From: CAZWKX01 sp964614095
Lineage (GTDB): Bacteria; Actinomycetota; Acidimicrobiia; Spongiisociales; UBA11373
Reading direction: 5' to 3'
NCBI GenBank assembly: GCA_964614095.1
Contig: CAZTJO010000007.1
Location: 1 to 64,000, forward strand
DNA length: 64,000 nt
Under the pieces are notes generated by a model. That model saw only the letters and a list, made by a program, of their open reading frames with translations. It searched no databases and was not told the DNA's origin. Position numbers and translations under genes: made by a program. Positions within the stretch are counted from its first letter, which is position 1. Every line of letters starts with the position of its first letter. Of the stretch, positions 44,415-52,443 are shown piece after piece.

Positions 44415-45565
44415 TCAGGGCGGCGGGTCGGGCCCAACCGGAATCAGCGGATCGATTATCCGGCGCCGGACTTCGGGCCGAAGCGGATGGGCGCCAAACC
44501 GGGGCAGCGTGCCGTCGGGACGCAGGAAGGTCAGAGCGCAATCCGGGTGACCGGCAATCCGCCAACCGCCCTCATGCACCAGCCGATGGTGAAACGAGCA
44601 CAGCAAAACCAAGTTGCCGAGATCGGTGGGCCCACCCTCGGCCCAGTGCACCAAGTGGTGAGCGTGCACCCAGCGAGTTCTCTCGCATCCGGGAAAACGG
44701 CAGCCCTTGTCACGATGGCGCACCTGACGGGCCAGCCATGGGGGCACACGGCGAGTCGTGCGCCCGACACCCTTGCCGTCCGCCGCCACCTGCACCCGGG
44801 CGTCGCAGGCCAGGCGCCTGGCGGTGTCGGCGTCGAGAGGAGGACCACCTTCCACCTCGGCACAGCCCTGGGCGGAGACAAGAGCATCAATGCCGACGTG
44901 CACAACAAGGGTGGCGCGATCGGCATTGGTGTCGTCGGCCAAACGAGAGGAGAGGATCTCGACAAGGGCGTCGGCACCCCTGATGGGATAAGGATCAAAG
45001 AGACTCGTCGCTGGATTGCGGGGGGCGGCATCGGCAACCCTCTCCAGCGCTCGGGCCACCAGGGCACCGTCGTCGTCGGGAAGCCGGCCGGAGAGGCGGA
45101 GCCAGCGGCCGCCCTGCTCCCACCACCAGCGCAAAGAACGCTCGGCGCGGTTCGGCACAGAATCGGCGGCAGCGTGCCGGGCCGCCCTCTCCAGCTGTGA
45201 TACCGAGCGTGACGGTGCATCGGCGGCAACGGCCGCATCGGTTTGGGGCGTGGCGAACCGGGAGGCGGCCCGCATCTGATCCCAAGAAAGGCGCCCCTCC
45301 CCGAATGCAAATTTCAGATGCGGCAGATCCTGCAGATAGCGGGCAACACGCACCCATTCCTCTGCGGCAGAACGACCCAAGCCCAGCCCGGCCACCAGCC
45401 ACGCCGCCATCGAAGTGGCGCCGTCGCCGTGCCACACTCCCCGCCGGTCGAATGCGGCCACAATCTCGAGAAGCGTGTCACGGATGGCGCATCGGCGGCG
45501 TGCAGTTGGGTCAGAGCCTCAGTCAGCTCATCGGGAGTGGCGGTATCGAGCGTCTGCAGGTCCAT
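44415..45565 (-). pseudogene. Frameshifted DUF222/HNH endonuclease (13E12-repeat type)
   Basis: A DUF222-HNH protein common in high-GC actinobacteria. The C-terminal HNH nuclease is intact (CRFPGCERTRWVHAHHLVHWAEGG, then LVLLCSFHHRLVHEGG). The natural N-terminus lies in another frame: ATG at 45565 begins MDLQTLDTATPDELTEAL and continues to about 45493, while the downstream frame reads CAIRDTLLEIVAAFDRRGVW from just there. One base appears to be missing at about 45491-45493, between the expected His-Ala-Ala-Asp/Glu and Cys-Ala. GTG at 45461 has no Shine-Dalgarno, so internal restart is unlikely. It is either a pseudogene or a sequencing error. Confidence 0.8.
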
Positions 45566-45646
45566 GGTGTCTGTACCTTGTTTCCAGACTCCCAAGGTAT
45601 CGCTCGGGGGTGACACTTCAGGATTCTGCCCGAGCAGGTCTAGACC

Positions 45647-46627
45647 TCACTCCACCAGGCCCTCGGCCCGGTACCACTCCACGGTGTGCCGCAGCCAGCT
45701 CGCCAGCGGCGTGTAGTCAAAACCGAGTTCTCGTGCCGCACGAGACCCGTCGTAGGCGGGTCCGTGCATCACCAAGCGGACATTCTCCGAGCAGAAGGGC
45801 GCCCGGCGCCGCAGCAACCGGAAAAATCCGCCGACGGTGGCCGCCCCGGCCCGCGCCGCCCAAGAAGGCAGGTATCGCACCTTACGGTCCACTCCAGCCA
45901 CCTGCGCCAGAACGTGTGCCAGCTTCCTCACCGAGCAGGTGGCCCCGCTCACCAGGTAGCGCCGCCCCGGCTCACCGTGCCGCTCCGCCAGGATGTGAGC
46001 ATCGGTACAGTCGTCGACAAACACGAGGCTCACCGTGGCATCGAACGCCCAGCGCAGGCGCCCGTTCAAGAATCCGATAAAAAGGCGCGCCGTCCCGCCG
46101 GTACGACCCGGTCCCTGCACCGATGCCGGGTTGACCGAGACCACATCGACGCCGAGCCGCTCCCCCTCTGCAAATACCGCCTGCTCGGCTTGGTGCTTCG
46201 AGCGTTCGTAATGACACAAGTAGTGCCCCCGGTGCGGCGTGTCCTCGGTGGCCACGGTCCCCGTTGGCTCGCCGATCGTCGCCGCCGACGATGTGTGGAT
46301 GATGCGCCCCACCCCGGCGGCCGCCGCTGCTCTGACAACGTTCACCGAGCCGCCGACGTTGACCCGGTACATCGGGGCCGGATCGGGCAGGCACATGCCG
46401 ACCGTGCCGGCCACATTGAATACCACACCGCACCCTTTGATCGCCTCCCGCAGCGATGCCTCATCGAGCACATCGCCGCGCACCACCCGGGCACCCGCCG
46501 CCTTGAGCTTGCCCGCAGCCTGGTGGCTGCGGGCCAAAGCGGTGACATCACGTCCATCGGCGACCAAGCGGGCACAGAGGGCACCCCCCACAAAGCCACT
46601 GCCGCCGGTGAGGAAGACGTCAGGCAC
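45647..46627 (-). CDS. NAD(P)-dependent epimerase/dehydratase family protein
   Basis: A 326-residue extended SDR: Rossmann motif VFLTGGSGFVGGAL at the start, HTSSAATIG, and the catalytic YERSK (Tyr and Lys present). It is similar to dihydroflavonol-4-reductase-like and hopanoid-associated sugar epimerase-like proteins, and the substrate is uncertain. The GTG start at 46627 overlaps the pgsA stop by eight bases (GTGCCTGA), so the gene is translationally coupled to phospholipid synthesis. A role in lipid or cell-envelope sugar metabolism is an inference from context. Confidence 0.85.
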   Translation of the reverse strand: MPDVFLTGGSGFVGGALCARLVADGRDVTALARSHQAAGKLKAAGARVVRGDVLDEASLREAIKGCGVVFNVAGTVGMCLPDPAPMYRVNVGGSVNVVRAAAAAGVGRIIHTSSAATIGEPTGTVATEDTPHRGHYLCHYERSKHQAEQAVFAEGERLGVDVVSVNPASVQGPGRTGGTARLFIGFLNGRLRWAFDATVSLVFVDDCTDAHILAERHGEPGRRYLVSGATCSVRKLAHVLAQVAGVDRKVRYLPSWAARAGAATVGGFFRLLRRRAPFCSENVRLVMHGPAYDGSRAARELGFDYTPLASWLRHTVEWYRAEGLVE

Positions 46628-47141
46628 TGGCCCGGGCGGCGAGCAGCACCTTGGCAAAGCGGGTGAAGTACTGCACCCCGGAGAGAACGGTGACCACCAC
46701 GGCCACAATCATCGCCCATTGGTCGGGATGGAGCCCGCCGTACGCGCTTGCAGTGCGCAGCATGGCCAGGAAGATGGCCAGGTACTGGACGTTTGCCTTG
46801 ATCTTGCCCCAGATCGACGCCGGTACCTTGACTCCGTCCATGGCGGCGATTCCCCTGAGGCCGGAGATGGCGATCTCGCGCCCGACGATCACAAAACCCG
46901 CCCAAGCCCAGGCTCGGCCCACCTCGACCAGGGCGAACAGGGCCCCGGCCACCAGCAGCTTGTCGGCGATGCTGTCGAGGAAGGCGCCCAGCGTGGTCGT
47001 CTGGTGCCAGCGCCGAGCCAGGTAGCCATCGAGGAAATCACTGAACGATGCGACGGCCATAAGGGCCGCGGCGATGCCAAAAGCGTGATCGATCCTGGTG
47101 TGGAGCAGGACAAGGCAGATGATCGCCGGAACGAGGATCAT
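46620..47141 (-). CDS. pgsA: CDP-diacylglycerol--glycerol-3-phosphate 3-phosphatidyltransferase
   Basis: An integral-membrane CDP-alcohol phosphatidyltransferase with the signature DGYLARRWHQTTTLGAFLDSIAD (the three catalytic Asp conserved) and about five transmembrane helices. PgsA makes phosphatidylglycerol phosphate; a phosphatidylinositol or cardiolipin synthase cannot be fully excluded. ATG at 47141 gives 173 residues, about ten fewer than usual. The frame upstream reads ISIPDRLAYTR, the normal start region, and an ATC at 47174 lies eight bases after AGGAGA. The true start may be that rare codon. Confidence 0.85.
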   Translation of the reverse strand: MILVPAIICLVLLHTRIDHAFGIAAALMAVASFSDFLDGYLARRWHQTTTLGAFLDSIADKLLVAGALFALVEVGRAWAWAGFVIVGREIAISGLRGIAAMDGVKVPASIWGKIKANVQYLAIFLAMLRTASAYGGLHPDQWAMIVAVVVTVLSGVQYFTRFAKVLLAARASA

Positions 47142-47260
47142 CCTGGTATAGGCAAGGCGATCCGGGATGGAGATGGGACACGTCTCCTGCTCGGCGGCAC
47201 CTGAGTGACCCCATGGTACCGGAGGCCGGGCCCGGCCAGCTGCGGTGACCCGTGGCGCGG

Positions 47261-47872
47261 CTAGGTGGGCTCGTCCTTGCCAAGATCGAGACGGCCCGCG
47301 ATCTCACCGGCATGCTGCCGAGCCGCCTCGCCACCCTCGCCGGCAAAAGTCCGCAGCACGTCGATCGCCTCGGCGACGAGGAGGTCGGCTTCGGCGCGCT
47401 CGGCAGAGGTGAAGCGGCGCAGCACGTACTCGGCAGGATCCATCCGACCCGGGGGGCGACCCACCCCGAATCTGAAGCGCCACACCTCTTCGGTTCCCAG
47501 GGCGCGTAGCACTGAGGCCACTCCGTTGTGACCTCCGGTGCCGCGCCCGAACTGGAAACGCAGCTTTCCGAAGGGCAAATCGATGTCGTCGTGCACCAGA
47601 ACGATGCTCTCCGTGTGCACCTTGAAGTAGCGCACGATGGATGCCACCGGACCGCCACACTCGTTCATAAAGGCGACCGGCAGTGCCAAAAGCAGAGAAA
47701 CCCCTTCGGCGTCGGAGACGGCCACCTCGGCCCGCCGCCTGCGGCTCCGCTTGAAAGTGGCTCCCAGGCGGGTGGCAAACGCCTCCACCACCTCGGCTCC
47801 GATGTTGTGACGAGTGCCTTCGTAGTCGGAGCCGGGGTTGCGCAACCCGACGACGAGGAGTGGCGCGCTCAG
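47261..47872 (-). CDS. pth: Peptidyl-tRNA hydrolase
   Basis: Pth releases peptides from peptidyl-tRNA that dropped off ribosomes. The 203-residue protein has the active-site residues of the family: Asn in GLRNPGSDYEGTRHNIG with its following His, Asn in AFMNECGGPVA, Asp in VHDDIDLPFG, and GTGGHNGVASVL. The usual beginning LLVVGLxNPG is present only if translation starts at CTG 47872, whose bases overlap the rplY stop (CTGA) with GAGG seven bases upstream; the first conventional codon is TTG at 47845, which would remove the first strand. Confidence 0.9.
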   Translation of the reverse strand: MSAPLLVVGLRNPGSDYEGTRHNIGAEVVEAFATRLGATFKRSRRRRAEVAVSDAEGVSLLLALPVAFMNECGGPVASIVRYFKVHTESIVLVHDDIDLPFGKLRFQFGRGTGGHNGVASVLRALGTEEVWRFRFGVGRPPGRMDPAEYVLRRFTSAERAEADLLVAEAIDVLRTFAGEGGEAARQHAGEIAGRLDLGKDEPT

Positions 47873-48546
47873 CCCGCTTCCTCGCCCTCGGCGCCTTCGA
47901 CGGCCGGTGTCACAACACCCTCTTCGGCCTCGACGCCCTCTTCGAGCTCCTCGCCCTCGACCTCCTCCTCCGGCTCCTCGACCAGAAGCGCAGCCGGGAT
48001 GACCACCGTCACCAGGGTCATCTCGGGATCGCTGACTACGGTGACGTTCTCCACCGCGGGGAGGTCGGATACCTTCAGCGTGTCGCCGATGCCGAGGCCG
48101 GACACATCAAGAGCAAGAGAAGACGGGATATCGGTGGGCAGCGCCGAGACGGTCACACTCGAGGCCACGGTCTCGACGATGCCGCCCTCCTCCAACACGC
48201 CGACAGGAGTACCGGCAAACTCGACATGGACCTCGGCTTCGATGGCTACATCGAGCGAGATCTGGATGAAGTCGAGATGCACGATGTCGCCTCGTACCGG
48301 GTGCCGCTGAACCTCGCGGGCAACGGTGAGGTACTCATCTTTGTCCACCTGCAGATTGATGAGCGCGTTGAGGCCAGCCTCAGTGTGCAGCACCGCGTCT
48401 AGCTCACGCTGGTCAACGTCGATAGACCGGGTCTCGAGACCGCGGCCGTACACGACACCAGGCACCCGCCCGCCACGGCGCAGCTGTCGGGCGGGCCGGC
48501 TGCCGGTATCGCGGCCAACTTCGGCGCGCAAGCTAACCTGTTCCAT
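47869..48546 (-). CDS. rplY: 50S ribosomal protein bL25 (Ctc form)
   Basis: The long Ctc-type bL25 (225 residues) binds 5S rRNA. The N-terminal L25 domain contains GSRPARQLRRGGRVPGVVYGRG, and HPVRGDIVHLDFIQIS follows. The C-terminal TL5/CTC beta domain (about 95-185) has LPTDIPSSLALDVSGLGIGDTLKVSDL. A very acidic Glu-rich tail (EEPEEEVEGEELEEG type) follows. Shine-Dalgarno GGAG lies seven bases before the ATG. It is the first gene of an rplY-pth unit. Confidence 0.95.
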   Translation of the reverse strand: MEQVSLRAEVGRDTGSRPARQLRRGGRVPGVVYGRGLETRSIDVDQRELDAVLHTEAGLNALINLQVDKDEYLTVAREVQRHPVRGDIVHLDFIQISLDVAIEAEVHVEFAGTPVGVLEEGGIVETVASSVTVSALPTDIPSSLALDVSGLGIGDTLKVSDLPAVENVTVVSDPEMTLVTVVIPAALLVEEPEEEVEGEELEEGVEAEEGVVTPAVEGAEGEEAG

Positions 48547-48711
48547 AGAAGAACTCCTCAGAGATCTGCGGGAGCGACATTATCGCGGTTTGCCGCCCAG
48601 AAGGCGAAGTGGAAAGCCGCACAGGGGGAAAACCGCTTCTCGGCGGCGCCGATTCGATATCCTTCCCACACAAACACAGCCTGCCCGGCCAGCGCCGGAC
48701 CGAGGACTGCC

Positions 48712-49122
48712 ATGGGCACCAACGCCGAAAAGCTACGCGAATACTTCAGACGCCAGTACGAGATACAGGAGGGGACCGTCGAAGAGAACGTCAACATGCT
48801 CTTCGATGAGAACCTCGTCTACCACCTGGCCGACGGCAACACCGCAGGCCGCGATGCCGTCCTCGTCACCGCCAGCCGGGTACGTGAGGCGGGCGGCTTC
48901 GGATTGGTGTTTGATGTCAGTGAAGAGGGCGATGAGGTCTACTTCCGCCTGCATCTGCGGGTGCCCAACCCGGAAGACGGCACCCTGCGCAGCGAGCACG
49001 TGCAGCACGTGTGGCGTTTTGGGCCCAACGGCAAGGTGATAGAGGCGAGCCCCAAACAGTCGGCCATCGTCGAGAAGACCTTCAGGGACGGAGGCATCAC
49101 GCCGACCACCCCCACCGAGTAG
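48712..49122 (+). CDS. NTF2/SnoaL-like hypothetical protein
   Basis: A 136-residue single-domain protein with a cone-like NTF2/SnoaL layout: N-terminal helix LREYFRRQYEIQEG, VEENVNMLFDENLVYHLADG, GRDAVLVTASRVRE, and beta strands VFDVSEEGDEVYFRLHLRV and HVQHVWRFGPNGKVIEASP. This fold is used by polyketide cyclases, dehydratases and many ligand-binding proteins; no catalytic set is visible. Shine-Dalgarno GAGGA lies five bases before the ATG, and TATCCT at 48658-48663 is a possible -10. Function unknown. Confidence 0.7.
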   Translation: MGTNAEKLREYFRRQYEIQEGTVEENVNMLFDENLVYHLADGNTAGRDAVLVTASRVREAGGFGLVFDVSEEGDEVYFRLHLRVPNPEDGTLRSEHVQHVWRFGPNGKVIEASPKQSAIVEKTFRDGGITPTTPTE

Positions 49123-49280
49123 AGCGTCCCACTCCGGCCGGACCAGGCACATTTTTCCTGGCCGTGGCATATTCCTCCCCAGAAACTGCCCGTTCGCCGC
49201 ACCTAACCGCTCAACGCCGGGCCTCCGTTTGCCGAATCAGAAATCGAGCAATCCGGCGATAGCTCCAGGGAGGTAGTCAC

Positions 49281-50288
49281 GTGCAGGACTATGCGCCCTC
49301 ATTGGGGGATTCCGCCCCAGGCGCAACCGGCGACCACGACGAGACGCAGTCCGACCGGCCGCTCGACGTCGCGACCAATCTGACCGAGCCGGGCTACTGC
49401 CGCCTCTGTGACCGGCGAGTCCTTCCCACAGAACCGGGCCGATGCCCGGAATGCGGCACCGACCTGGCTCTGCCGGGCAGCCGCAGCCGCAGCGCCGAGG
49501 CGACGCGCGCCATGAAGGCGGCACAGGCCACAAAGGTTGCCTTCGACGCCGCCCGCGCCGGTCACAGGCAAATGGAAATGCCGGCCCCAGCACCGGCGCA
49601 GCCGGCGCCCGAGCCACCGCAACAGGCCGAAGAAGACGAGTTTCCCGACTATTTCAAGCCACCCGGAGCCGATACGGGCCGGCCAACCTCAATCCCGGCT
49701 CGGCCTGCCCCGGTCCATCCCCCCCGTGTCGCCGGCGGTACCGCCGTTGCCAGTCCACATACGCGTATCCGCGTTGCCGCCATGATTGCGATCCTCGCCG
49801 CAGCCGGCGTGATTGTCCTGGTCTTCACCCCGTGGTTCGGGATCCCGTTTCCAGGGGGAACCTTCTCCGGCTGGCGGGTCACCACCGAGCTGACGAGCAA
49901 CGGCCAGTTCCCCCTCGGAGTGTGGAACTTCTTCCAGGACGGATTCAGCCCGTTCTTCAGCGGGCTCACCGGCCTGGGCATGGGATTCATGCTCGCCGGC
50001 GCAGGCCTCGTCCTGCTGTCCTCCCCGATGATCCCCCAGCCGGCAACAACGTCCGTGCGGCCCTCCGCGGCCAATTTCATCCGGACCCTCGGCTGGCTGG
50101 CCACCATTCCACCGGTGGCCAATCTCGCCTCGTTCTACGCCTTCCCGATGGACACGGCATCAGCCGGCATTCCATGGCAGTTCGAGGCAGGCTACGGCCT
50201 CATCCTCTCCCCCCTCCTCGCCGTGGGCGCCGCCATCGCCCTGCACACCGGGTGCACCGGATCGAAGAGCCGGGTCGCCTGGCGCTAG
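49281..50288 (+). CDS. Zinc-ribbon membrane protein A
   Basis: A 335-residue protein. A zinc ribbon near residues 40-60 reads CRLCDRRVLPTEPGRCPECG (CxxC-CxxC). A proline/alanine-rich linker follows (about residues 95-155), then four or five transmembrane helices (first AAMIAILAAAGVIVLVFTPW). GTG at 49281 follows GGGAGG by seven bases. The same ribbon motif GYCRxC-x-C recurs in the next large gene (50447-51496), so they form a paralogous pair. Function unknown; a signalling or regulatory membrane protein is possible. Confidence 0.75.
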   Translation: MQDYAPSLGDSAPGATGDHDETQSDRPLDVATNLTEPGYCRLCDRRVLPTEPGRCPECGTDLALPGSRSRSAEATRAMKAAQATKVAFDAARAGHRQMEMPAPAPAQPAPEPPQQAEEDEFPDYFKPPGADTGRPTSIPARPAPVHPPRVAGGTAVASPHTRIRVAAMIAILAAAGVIVLVFTPWFGIPFPGGTFSGWRVTTELTSNGQFPLGVWNFFQDGFSPFFSGLTGLGMGFMLAGAGLVLLSSPMIPQPATTSVRPSAANFIRTLGWLATIPPVANLASFYAFPMDTASAGIPWQFEAGYGLILSPLLAVGAAIALHTGCTGSKSRVAWR

Positions 50289-50446
50289 ACACGCAACAGG
50301 CGGCCTCCGACACCAACAGATCCCGGAGCCCCTCGTCAGAGCGGGAAGAAACCAGCCTGCAGAATCGCGACGTGGACTCAAAAAAAACCCCCCATCTGCC
50401 GATGGCTAGGTAACGAGCCACCGTCGAAACCTGCGAGGAGCGTGCC

Positions 50447-51496
50447 GTGCAGGGTGGAATGACACGGACTAGAACCTGCCCACTATGCGCGTCCGACATG
50501 AACGGCGATACACGAATGTGCATCTCATGCGGCGCCAAGTTCGAGATCACCGAGCGCGGATACTGCCGCGGCTGCGAACGGGTGGTCACCCCGGACGATG
50601 ATGGGACCTGCCCATTCTGTGCCAGCGAGTTGACCGGCCGAGTCTCCAGCAGCCGCCTCGTCGACGGGACCCGGGCCAGCCTCCCCCACCAACCTCCCCC
50701 GCTGGCTGCGGCCGCCACCCAGGCCACCGGGGCCGGCCCGATGGCACCCCCGGTACCCGTGCCTGCAGAGGTGGCTCAAGCCGCCCTGGCCGACACCCAG
50801 GCGCCGGTTGCCGCACCGCCAAAGAGATGGAACACACCGGCGGCGCGACCCACGCCGGCTGCAGCGCCGGGAACCAGGATCCCCGTGCTGCCGCAATTCC
50901 CGGTCACCGGCGAGCTGCGCCGGGCGTGTTTGGCAACGCCCATCAGGCGTGCCTCCGTGGCAGTCACCGGTCTCACCAGCCTTCTACTGATGGCCCTCTG
51001 GGCCATCTCTCACCTTCCCAGCTGGACCGACGGGCCGCCGCTGCTGGGCGATATGTTCATGATGGCTCGCGATTCGACGCAGCACTTCATGGCTCCGTGG
51101 ATGTTTCCCGGAGCCGTGCTCGCCCTCTGGCTGATCTACCCAACCGGAGTGCGGCGCATGCTCCCCAAGGAGCCGAAGAAGGTACACCGAACGGAGCGCT
51201 ACCGCATCTTCCGCGCCGAGATGGGCCGCAAGCTGGATGTGCCCGATCTGTACCTGCATGCAAGCCTTCGCCCGGCGGCGCTTGTGGGAGCACTCATCTG
51301 GGCCGCAGTCCTCGCGGCCAACTACATCGGCTGGAGATACGGCTGGCAGCAGTACTCCAGCGATCCGGAAATCACGCTTGCCATGGGCTTCTGGCTGTCC
51401 TCGGGAATCGCCCTGGCCGGCCTCACGGCCTCGCTGGCACTCCTCTTCTCACGCTCGAAGGTCGTTCGTGTCGACGAGGCCGGCATACTCCACTAA
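50447..51496 (+). CDS. Zinc-ribbon membrane protein B
   Basis: A 349-residue protein with two N-terminal zinc ribbons: CPLCASDMNGDTRMCISCG (residues about 11-29) and CRGCERVVTPDDDGTCPFC (about 43-61), followed by a Pro/Ala-rich linker and about four transmembrane helices (VAVTGLTSLLLMALWAI, MFPGAVLALWLIYP, a segment near WAAVLAANYIGW, and SSGIALAGLTASLALLF). A cytosolic segment carries EPKKVHRTERYRIFRAEMGRKLDVPDLYLHA. GTG at 50447 follows GAGGAG by six bases. Function unknown. Confidence 0.75.
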   Translation: MQGGMTRTRTCPLCASDMNGDTRMCISCGAKFEITERGYCRGCERVVTPDDDGTCPFCASELTGRVSSSRLVDGTRASLPHQPPPLAAAATQATGAGPMAPPVPVPAEVAQAALADTQAPVAAPPKRWNTPAARPTPAAAPGTRIPVLPQFPVTGELRRACLATPIRRASVAVTGLTSLLLMALWAISHLPSWTDGPPLLGDMFMMARDSTQHFMAPWMFPGAVLALWLIYPTGVRRMLPKEPKKVHRTERYRIFRAEMGRKLDVPDLYLHASLRPAALVGALIWAAVLAANYIGWRYGWQQYSSDPEITLAMGFWLSSGIALAGLTASLALLFSRSKVVRVDEAGILH

Positions 51497-51555
51497 CGAT
51501 CGCGGTCCCCGGCCCTGCCAGACTGATCCCCGATCGCCCAACAAAGGGGTTCAGC

Positions 51556-51768
51556 ATGGATCACACGGGATACAGCGCCATCGCCGCCGCCGGTCCGTTC
51601 TTTTTCCTCAGCGCCTGGATTTTGATGCTCTTCGCCGGCGTTGTTGGCGACGAGATCGGAATCGCCGCCTTTGGCTACGTCGACGCCATGAAGGTGACAA
51701 TCGGACTCTGGCTCGTTGCCGCTCCACTCGTTGGCGCCTTCGCCGCCGGGGCGCAGAGAAGCAGCTAG
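51556..51768 (+). CDS. Small two-helix membrane protein, 70 aa
   Basis: Translation from ATG at 51556 (Shine-Dalgarno AAAGGGG) gives a 70-residue hydrophobic protein with two predicted transmembrane helices (residues about 8-30, FFFLSAWILMLFAGVV region; and 45-65, VTIGLWLVAAPLVGAFAAG). I do not recognise a family. It lies 59 bases after zinc-ribbon protein B on the same strand and may be part of that transcription unit. Confidence 0.6.
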   Translation: MDHTGYSAIAAAGPFFFLSAWILMLFAGVVGDEIGIAAFGYVDAMKVTIGLWLVAAPLVGAFAAGAQRSS

Positions 51769-51860
51769 CCGGCATCCTTCATCAGCGAAGACGGCCCGGC
51801 CCCGGCCGGCCGCCGGCCTCCGCGGGCACCTCGCGGCCCAACCCTGGCAGAATCGACGCC

Positions 51861-52439
51861 ATGGACTACATCGCACTCCCGACTCCCAATACCAGCGGAT
51901 CCATTTCGCTCGAGGAAACACTCGGCCGGCGCCGTTCCGTGCGCCAATTCGACGGCACGCCGCTCTCCTTGGAGCAGCTGGGGCAGATCCTGTGGGCGGC
52001 CCACGGGATCACCGATGCCGAAGGCCGGCGCACCGCACCTTCCGCCGGGGCCACCGACCCCCTCCTCGTGTTTGTTGCCACCCCGGAAGGCCTGTATCGC
52101 TACGACGCGGCCGGGCACCGGCTGGAAGTGCTGGCGAAGGAAGATCGTTTCGCCGGAATCGCCGAAGCGGCCCGGGACGACCGCATCGAGCCCGCCGGAG
52201 CAGTGATCGCCATCGTCGCCGACGAACGCCCCACCGTCGACCGCTACGGCGGACGCGGCAGCCGCTACGTGCTGCTGGAGGTAGGCCACGCCGCCCAGAA
52301 CGTGCTGCTGCAGGTGGTGACCCTGGGCCTCGCCGCCTATCCGGTCGGTTCGTTCGATGATGCCGCCGTCGCCGCCCAGTTCTCCCTGGAGTCCGGGCAG
52401 GAGCCGCTGTACCTGATACCGGTGGGACACCCGGCCTAG
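51861..52439 (+). CDS. SagB/ThcOx-type nitroreductase-family oxidoreductase
   Basis: A 192-residue FMN-dependent nitroreductase-fold protein of the SagB/ThcOx group, recognised by ETLGRRRSVRQF near the start, QLGQILWAAHGIT, RTAPSAGATDPL and the helix GHAAQNVLLQVVTLGLAAYPVGSFDD. SagB enzymes oxidise azolines in thiazole/oxazole peptides. No precursor peptide or cyclodehydratase is nearby, so the substrate is open. ATG at 51861 gives the usual length. Its stop abuts that of the convergent ABC ATPase. Confidence 0.85.
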   Translation: MDYIALPTPNTSGSISLEETLGRRRSVRQFDGTPLSLEQLGQILWAAHGITDAEGRRTAPSAGATDPLLVFVATPEGLYRYDAAGHRLEVLAKEDRFAGIAEAARDDRIEPAGAVIAIVADERPTVDRYGGRGSRYVLLEVGHAAQNVLLQVVTLGLAAYPVGSFDDAAVAAQFSLESGQEPLYLIPVGHPA

Positions 52440-52443
52440 AGAA

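Noticed and set aside
44415..45565. Insertion sequence or group II intron around the HNH gene
   Set aside because: No terminal inverted repeats, target duplication, transposase or reverse transcriptase; the gene sits normally between mfd and an epimerase.
50384..50410. Run of eight A followed by C-rich hairpin, a possible minus-strand terminator
   Set aside because: The stem is only five bases and there is no minus-strand gene ending there.
51861..52439. Thiazole/oxazole-modified peptide (TOMM) cluster around the SagB-like gene
   Set aside because: No YcaO or E1-like protein and no Cys/Ser/Thr-rich precursor peptide was found within several kilobases.
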